From Brachycybe producta (Eukaryota > Arthropoda > Diplopoda > Playtdesmida > Andrognathidae): a stretch of DNA of 64,000 bases. Both the position numbers and the translations under genes were made by a program. Position 1 is the stretch's first letter. Every line of letters starts with the position of its first letter. Below are positions 58,475 to 64,000 of this stretch, in pieces. A model generated the notes under the pieces. It saw only the letters and a program-made list of their open reading frames with translations. It had not been told where the DNA came from and did no database searches. The stretch lies in assembly GCA_036925085.1 (NCBI GenBank), contig JAUPFP010000048.1, positions 1 to 64,000 of the forward strand, read 5' to 3'.

Positions 58475-60216
58475 GATTTCTAATAGTGTTTAGTCAATGT
58501 GCAAAATACTTACAACAAATCAATCTAGGTTACATATTTGTGATTGACTTGCTTCTTTAGTCGTTTTACACATTGCCTAAATTTCTTTTGTGCTTGTGAT
58601 ACAGCACATTGATTAGTTATACTGTAAAATGACTGATTTTTGCACTTTGGCGGTAATATATTTTTTTTCTTTTCTATTGCTATATTTTCTGAAAGATCTA
58701 TTATACTGTATTATGTAAGGTCTGTCTTTTGACGTCACCTACATAATGGCACATACAGTATATTGTATATAGTAGTAACTACTTCCTCTAACATTAAGAA
58801 AAAGGGAAGAAAAGTTGTGTAAGATATAACACAAGCATGGCTCATTACTTCATATTGTCATGTCTGTGCATCTGTGCATGGACTGCAAAGTTGGGATTGC
58901 AGGAGGCAAATAAATGTGTGCCCTCTTATTTGACTCAAGAGGACTCTTTTCTTTTTGTTGGTCTCCGTATCTGTGTATGTTAGTGTTAGTCTGTGTGCAC
59001 GCATGCTTGCATACGTGTGTGACATGTAAGTTTGTGTGCAATGCGTCTTCTATCCACACTCGTCTTCTATGCACTGTATGTATGGCATCGATAGAGAGAG
59101 AGAGAGGGTATACAGTTAAATCATTCATATTTTTTGTCTATTTCGAGTGACAAGCTTGAGGCAATGCTAGAAACGGACAAGAAGAGAGAGACACTTTGAC
59201 GACAGCTGGTCACGTGTGCTACTTCTCAGCATTTCTTTTGCTTTGTTCAAATCAATTCGACAGTCAAACCCATCTCTATTCCATATATAGGCCTATAGTC
59301 TTTTTTTTTACTAGAGAATTTACTTTTTTGCTATGCTGAATCAATCTTATAAAGTTTTTTTTATATCTTACATGCTGACATAGGCCTACTTCTTTATCTT
59401 TGATTTCTATTTTTTTTTCCTATGTCCAAGATTTTGTGCTGTTGGTTTTACTATTTTTTTCATCTTCTTTTTTTTTTTGCAATGGAATAAGCTTAAAATT
59501 GTGGGCAACAAATGCAATATTTCTACTGATAGTGGATTTCTTTATTGTAGGTCACTATGTATGCATGACTATGTTATTTGTTGAAGACTTTGACACAAGT
59601 GGTGGTCAAAAATTGCATTCACGGTAACATTTGCATATAACCAAAAAGTAAATTCAAATGCAGACGAAAAAGGTTTCGATCTTCAATTTTCTGAACTCTA
59701 TTGTTGTATTTGTTTGATAAAGTCTCGTATGTGTTTGCATTTCTTTATTTTGTGTATAGAAGCTTAAAAGATTCTCTTTTTCAATTTTACTTATTTGATT
59801 TTGCCATCTTTAGCTCTAGTGGACATCAAATGCATGAACACAAAAAAAAAGTATAGGTCGTTCCTGTCCTTCTGAGATGTTTCTGAACTTAGCTAGAACT
59901 ACACGAATAGAATAAGAGTGGTAGTTACTTTGAAAGTCTCAATGTTCAATAAATACAGTTGACTGATTTCGTAGAAAAACGCCTGTATCCAATTTAGCAT
60001 GGAGCCTGTACTTTTTTGGAAACTGAAGACACTACTGTATGCAACTCAGACCACTCATGATGCTATACTTGGTATTGTTGTTTTATTACCGATATTACCT
60101 GGCATCACCCTCCAATGTCATTTACAGCACTAAACAGGGTTGGAAAAAAAAACATGATTTTTTTAAAAAAATATCAAAATAACTGATTTTTGTATGTTAT
60201 AATTATATATATAATA
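58475..60216. other. no gene recognised
   Basis: Spacer with (GA)n near 59093-59106 and two TAGGCCTA palindromes at 59288 and 59381. Frames at 58850-59150 on both strands cover TG-rich simple sequence. Confidence 0.5.
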
Positions 60217-60597
60217 TCCCAGGTCTGTGTGTGTGGAGTAACAAAACCATTGAAGCACGACGGAATTTATATAAATTTGAATAAATGAACCGTTTTTTTT
60301 TCTCTCAAGGTCAACTATATGTTGAACTCTTCCTTTGGAAAGTGTAGAAGGGGGAGTAAGAGAAAAGTGGGAGGGGGTGGGGGAAAAGGTTGGAAAGTGT
60401 AGAAGGGGAGAGAAAGAGAAAAGTGGGAGGCGGTGAGGGGAAAAGGTTGGAAAGTGTAGAAGGGGGAGAGAAAGAGAAAAGTGGGATGGGGTGACTGAAA
60501 TTGAAATGAATGGAGTAAAAAAAGGAAAAAACGACGCGCATGCGCACAATTGCCTGTGAATTTTGCTCCCGTCATTTATGACGGGTTACCCCACTAG
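60217..60597 (+). mobile_element. non-autonomous Helitron, short subfamily
   Basis: TCCCAGGTCTGTGTG after ATATATATAATA, three purine-rich GGAAAGTGTAGAAGGG units, GCGCATGCGCACAATTGCC, hairpin, CTAG at 60594-60597 then T. It differs from 22786-23181 by few changes, so these two copies look recent. The minus-strand frames of 78-128 codons are not genes. Confidence 0.85.
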
Positions 60598-60629
60598 TAT
60601 TTAATATTTTAACCTGAATTTTACTGTTT

Positions 60630-60715
60630 ATTTCATGTGGCAGAGGGATAAAAGTCCAACTGCAGCACGCGAACTGCATTGTCAAAACTCAAAGAAAAAA
60701 CCCTATAACAATAGC
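60630..60715 (-). repeat. LINE 3'-tail-like tract
   Basis: TGTGGCAGAGGGATAAAAGT, CCAACTGCAGC and AACTGCATTGTCAAAA parallel the tract at 50940 and, inverted, the LINE tail. Confidence 0.45.
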
Positions 60716-61297
60716 AACGTGTTCTGTTGTGGCTGAAATAATGCATTGTCAGAATACAGATAGAACACAATAATCAGAACACGATAATCAAGTTTATTTT
60801 CAAGCATAAAATCTTCTGCAAGAGATTTCCATTTTCTTACCATCCTCTGAACAAATGACCAGACAAATGATATGTATCTGTCCATGATAAAAGTCTCGCT
60901 TAATTTTTTTTAGAGTGGTCAACCCCCAGTCTTCCCAATGGATGATAATCCGCTTAAAAATGTTTAGACTAAAATCTGTCCTCTTTGCAAGTAAACTGTC
61001 CTAACTATGCTAGAAAAGCATTTTTGTCACACGCTCATTTTGTCATTAATTAGATTAATATTGGCCTGCTTTTGTTTATAAAATTACTTAGGTTTCACAA
61101 AAGAGCAAATTGTATAATAATATTTCACCTCCAGTTTTCCATTATCAATCACCTTTAGAAAATGTTAAGGTGGCAGTGCTAAATTCACTTATTTTTTTTG
61201 GTGGAAGGGGGGGTGGATTATAACTAGATTAGAAGGCAAAACTAGAATAAAATACAGTAAAAAATATTCATTATACAATAATTATTAAATAGATGTA
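60716..61297. other. no gene recognised
   Basis: AT-rich spacer. The 60-codon minus-strand frame at 60703-60885 contains a plausible-looking RKWKSLAEDFMLENKLDY but no family was recognised. Confidence 0.4.
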
Positions 61298-61580
61298 CAG
61301 GGTTATTCAAAAAGAAGGGGCATATTTCAACTATTTATTTCTTCCAAACTACAAAAGATAGAAATATAATTCCAACATTCCTGGACAGAGAAAAGTTCAA
61401 TTTTTTATGCACTCAATATGAGCACCATGTGTTACACGACAAATATCAAAACGGTGGCTCATTTCTTGCCACACACGAATCAGCTGGTCTCTAGTTATCG
61501 AATTCACAGCTTCAACAATTCAATGTCGCAGATCTTGAAGAGTGTCAGACATAGGGGGGATGGATACCTGTCGATGCATG
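61298..61580 (-). mobile_element. Tc1/mariner-type transposon, 3' end only
   Basis: TA at 61296-61297 is followed by CAGGGTTATTCAAAAAGAAG, a mariner-type terminus, then about 75 bp of untranslated sequence, then the end of a transposase gene on the minus strand. The other terminus is absent; at about 61580 the sequence changes to a different repeat. Confidence 0.7.
61397..61575 (-). pseudogene. transposase C-terminus, IS630/Tc1/mariner superfamily
   Basis: The minus strand encodes IPPMSDTLQDLRH, a stop codon, IVEAVNSITRDQLIRVWQEM and SHRFDICRVTHGAHIE, ending at a TGA at 61397-61399. This is the conserved tail after the DDE domain of a group of Tc1/mariner-like transposases common in invertebrates, whose consensus has L..RI..A...IT...L.RVW.E...R.DICR...GAHIE. 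The in-frame stop replaces the basic residue expected after LRH. Only the last 60 or so residues remain; the catalytic residues are gone, so it cannot be active. Confidence 0.8.
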
Positions 61581-61582
61581 GT

Positions 61583-61974
61583 CCCTAGGGCATGGGTACA
61601 CCTAAAAAGGTGTACACAGGCCCTGGGTATAAAAGACCATGTTATCGTATATTCTGGGTCCATTCTCTGATTATCGAAACATGAAGTTATAACTCATTAT
61701 GGTCCAGTGGCGAAAGCACGCCACAGTAACTCTTTCTCTGTTTTAATGTCTTCATGGTTGATCATAATAAAATAAGTATAATGCCGAACCTGCATCCGTC
61801 TCACCTGTTTAAATATTCTTTTCCTTAGCAGCTACGATTCAACAAAATATCTGAGAGAACGACCCCGGCACTAGCAGGACTCGGGTAATATATTCCAAAC
61901 TCTCCCAGCAAAAAGCGGTATCCGCTCTAGCAGAAAGAGTATCACCTGAGCCCCGTAACAAGAGCTCTACATTG

Positions 61975-61975
<1 letters not shown>
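61583..61975. repeat. hairpin-headed repeat and unassigned GC-richer tract
   Basis: The hairpin GGGTACACCT...AGGTGTACAC at about 61594-61617, with GGGCAT/GGCCCT outside it, and GACCATG downstream match the head of the repeat at 46186. It then contains the small palindrome GTGGCGAAAGCACGCCAC at about 61708-61725. From about 61855 a GC-richer stretch (GACCCCGGCACTAGCAGG) runs to the next microsatellite. I cannot assign it. Confidence 0.4.

Positions 61976-62017
<42 letters not shown>
61976..62017. repeat. (AT)n microsatellite abutting a Helitron 5' end
   Basis: Perfect alternating A and T ending at the A before the Helitron TC. Confidence 0.9.
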
Positions 62018-62021
<4 letters not shown>

Positions 62022-62573
62022 AGGTCGGTGTATCTATCTGTCACTGAAGTAACTCTGTACAACCATTGAAGCACGTCAGAATTTATATAAATTTTAATAA
62101 ATGAACGGCTTTTTTTCTCAAAGTCAACTATATGTTGCACCCTTCCCAATGTTCCATCCAAGAACCCCATGATATTAAATTGGAGATGGGAAAAGGTTGG
62201 AAAGTGTAGGGGGGAGAGAGAGAAATGTGGAGGGGGAAAAGTGGGAGGGGGTGACTGAAATTGAAATGAAAGGAGTAAAACAGGAACAAACGACGCGCAT
62301 GCGCACACCAGAGAAAATGAAAAACTCATTTTCTCTTTCAAATATAAAAAGGGGAGGAAATAATAGTAGCAAAATTAAACTAGAATTTATTACGGGCAAC
62401 TGTGCCCAGCATTAGAATTTCTTTTCCTCCGCCCTTTTATGAACGTCATCAATTTCTAATTGGTTTGTTACTTGGTCTGACGTCATAAAAGGCCGGAGGA
62501 AAAGAAATTCGAATGCTGGGCACAATTGCCTGTGAATTTTCCTCCCGTCATTTATGACGGGTTACCCCACTAG
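62018..62573 (+). mobile_element. non-autonomous Helitron, long subfamily, intact ends
   Basis: TCTCAGGTCGGTG at the 5' end after an (AT)n tract. Then the module AAAGTCAACTATATGTTGCA, a single purine-rich unit, GCGCATGCGCACACC, ATTTTCTCTTTCAAATATAA, the palindrome (arms about 62393-62448 and 62479-62530 with TGACGTCA), hairpin, and CTAG at 62570-62573 followed by T. It serves as the reference for the long form. The minus-strand frame of 124 codons is not a gene. Confidence 0.9.
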
Positions 62574-63554
62574 TTTTTAAATAGTTTGTGGTACCGTTTG
62601 TTGCTTGGTGTGATCCTAGCTAAAACAGTTCACGAAATGAGCAATTATTGAATGTTGACTGCTGACAATGTTGAATCAACAGTAGAGAAACTGCATTAAG
62701 ATGTTTTCAACTTTTTTAAATGAAGCGAAATTGTTATTGGTATTGTATATACATGTATGTACGGTATATAAATTTTTGTTGGGCAAACGATAAACATTTG
62801 TTGTTTTATTTATTGAGTTGATCAATTTTCATTTGATGACATTTATAGAGCATCAGTGACCATGTTACTCTGTTTGTGTCATTTCTTTTTTTTTAACATG
62901 ATGAACTAAAAATCTCTTGAACAAAAAATAAATATCCTATTGTTATGCGATATGTTCAATGGAATATTGACCTGTAGTTGACCCAGCTAACGAAAATGTT
63001 TTTAGAGAATTTTCCCTTCCCCCTTTCCCCACACACGCACACAAACACACACCACTGTATAATGTAGTATTGACTCGAATTTATCTATAACTATATCTGT
63101 AATGGCACGAGATTGGATTTATGGGGCTGCTGTCACAATCATTCTCTTCTTCTCTTCCATTTTCTTCTTTCTTGGCTGTTTTCTTTTCTTACTAGTGTCC
63201 TGCCTGATGTGCACATTGCACTGTAATATGTATTAGTATACATATATGTGTGTGTTTAAGAAAAGGAATGACGCAAAACAACATGCAAAATGTTATTTTT
63301 CACAGTAATGTAGAGAATCTTTTTTTTTTTCAGAAATAGAAAATCTCTAAATTTATCTACTTCAAACATCTACTACTAGGCATTACTTTGTTAATAAATA
63401 AAACATTCGTCAGGAGGTGGTCATTGCATAAAGTCTCCTATGGAGTTAAACTGGCAAATCATACTGGCAATATTTACAGACTGCTTGACTGCAAGAAATG
63501 AGACAAATGTTGCTGTAAAAATTACTTTATGTCTTGCAAATTACGAAGATTATT
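62574..63554. other. no gene recognised
   Basis: AT-rich spacer with a short CA run near 63030-63050 and no supported frame. Confidence 0.5.
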
Positions 63555-63850
63555 AAGCTGTGTCCTCACTGAAGTAACAACGAGGAATTTTGTGTTGATG
63601 TTCCATGTTTTTTTAAAAAAGTTGCCAGTTTTTTTACCGAATGTTTCTTCATGTTTGTGTTGCCAGTAACAAAAGTTGCTGCCTGTTGCCTGTTTCTGTT
63701 TGGGGCGGTAAGCATCAAAGACGTACATTTTGTTTAGTTCACAACGCATTTCATGAGCAAGAAGCAAGTCTTCTATAGTCATTTTTCTCTACTTGCAACA
63801 AAATGCACTGCTACACTTGTTTGCTTATGTTGCTTCAGTGTACACAAGAT
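63555..63850. mobile_element. possible MITE with CACTGAAG(T/C)AAC ends
   Basis: GTGTCCTCACTGAAGTAAC at the left and, inverted, GTGTACACTGAAGCAAC at the right. The interior is rich in GTTGC/GCAAC words. The two short frames over it (86 and 72 codons) face each other and are unsupported. Confidence 0.35.
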
Positions 63851-64000
63851 GTTTTTACAAGTTATTTGTTGCACAATTTTTGGAGCACCCAGCAACAACA
63901 AGCAACAAAACGTTCCTTGTTGTTTCAATGAGGCTGCCGCTTTAGCTTTTTCTGCAAATCAGTGTGTATGAAACCATTGCAAGTTGTGCACAATTATTAT

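Noticed and set aside
22739-62399. Recurring frames with FFPFFTPFISISVTPSHF and similar peptides at six loci
   Set aside because: They overlie the polypyrimidine core of the Helitron, occur in all frames, and are conserved only as DNA.

Overview
The window looks like intergenic or intronic DNA from an AT-rich animal genome (about 70% A+T by eye). I found no intact protein-coding gene. No reading frame exceeds about 133 codons, and the longest ones lie over polypyrimidine tracts, (AT)n microsatellites or transposon copies. Non-LTR (LINE) and Tc1/mariner relics, long (AT)n tracts, a dense population of short terminal-inverted-repeat elements and an enriched TAGGCCTA palindrome suggest a metazoan, probably a marine invertebrate. 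That assignment is inference; I cannot name a species. The window is in effect a transposon graveyard. The dominant family is a non-autonomous Helitron with eight copies in both orientations (17948-20272, 22786-23181, 23196-23675, 33532-34472, 46376-46676, 49458-49813, 60217-60597, 62018-62573). Each copy ends, on its sense strand, in a perfect 8-bp-stem hairpin, a short spacer and CTAG, followed by a host T. Seven copies keep a 5' end of the TCCCAGGTCTG type. Two subfamilies exist, with and without a roughly 150-bp internal palindrome carrying TGACGTCA. One copy contains a 1.1-kb array of 17-18 bp units that flips orientation near 19550. By region: 0-16 kb holds a piggyBac-like MITE with TTAA on both sides, a CpG-bearing palindromic MITE shared with 52.4 kb, and several MITEs with ends related to ACACCATGAAGTAATG. 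15.8-26 kb holds a microsatellite-bearing inverted-repeat element, the array Helitron, the 3' end of a second Helitron family, and two head-to-tail Helitrons. 26-35 kb holds hAT-like MITEs, an almost perfect 51-bp-arm palindrome, one weak host-exon candidate on the minus strand, and a three-layer nest (hAT-like host, Helitron inside it, Harbinger-like MITE inside the Helitron). 38-50 kb holds a hAT-like MITE with a perfect 8-bp duplication, Harbinger-like MITEs with TTA duplications, and a second nested locus. 50-64 kb holds more MITEs, a mariner-type element with TA duplication, a LINE reverse-transcriptase C-terminus, a Tc1/mariner transposase C-terminus and the last two Helitrons. Nothing suggests that genes here act together. 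The value of the window is as a record of insertion order, because several elements interrupt others and give relative ages.
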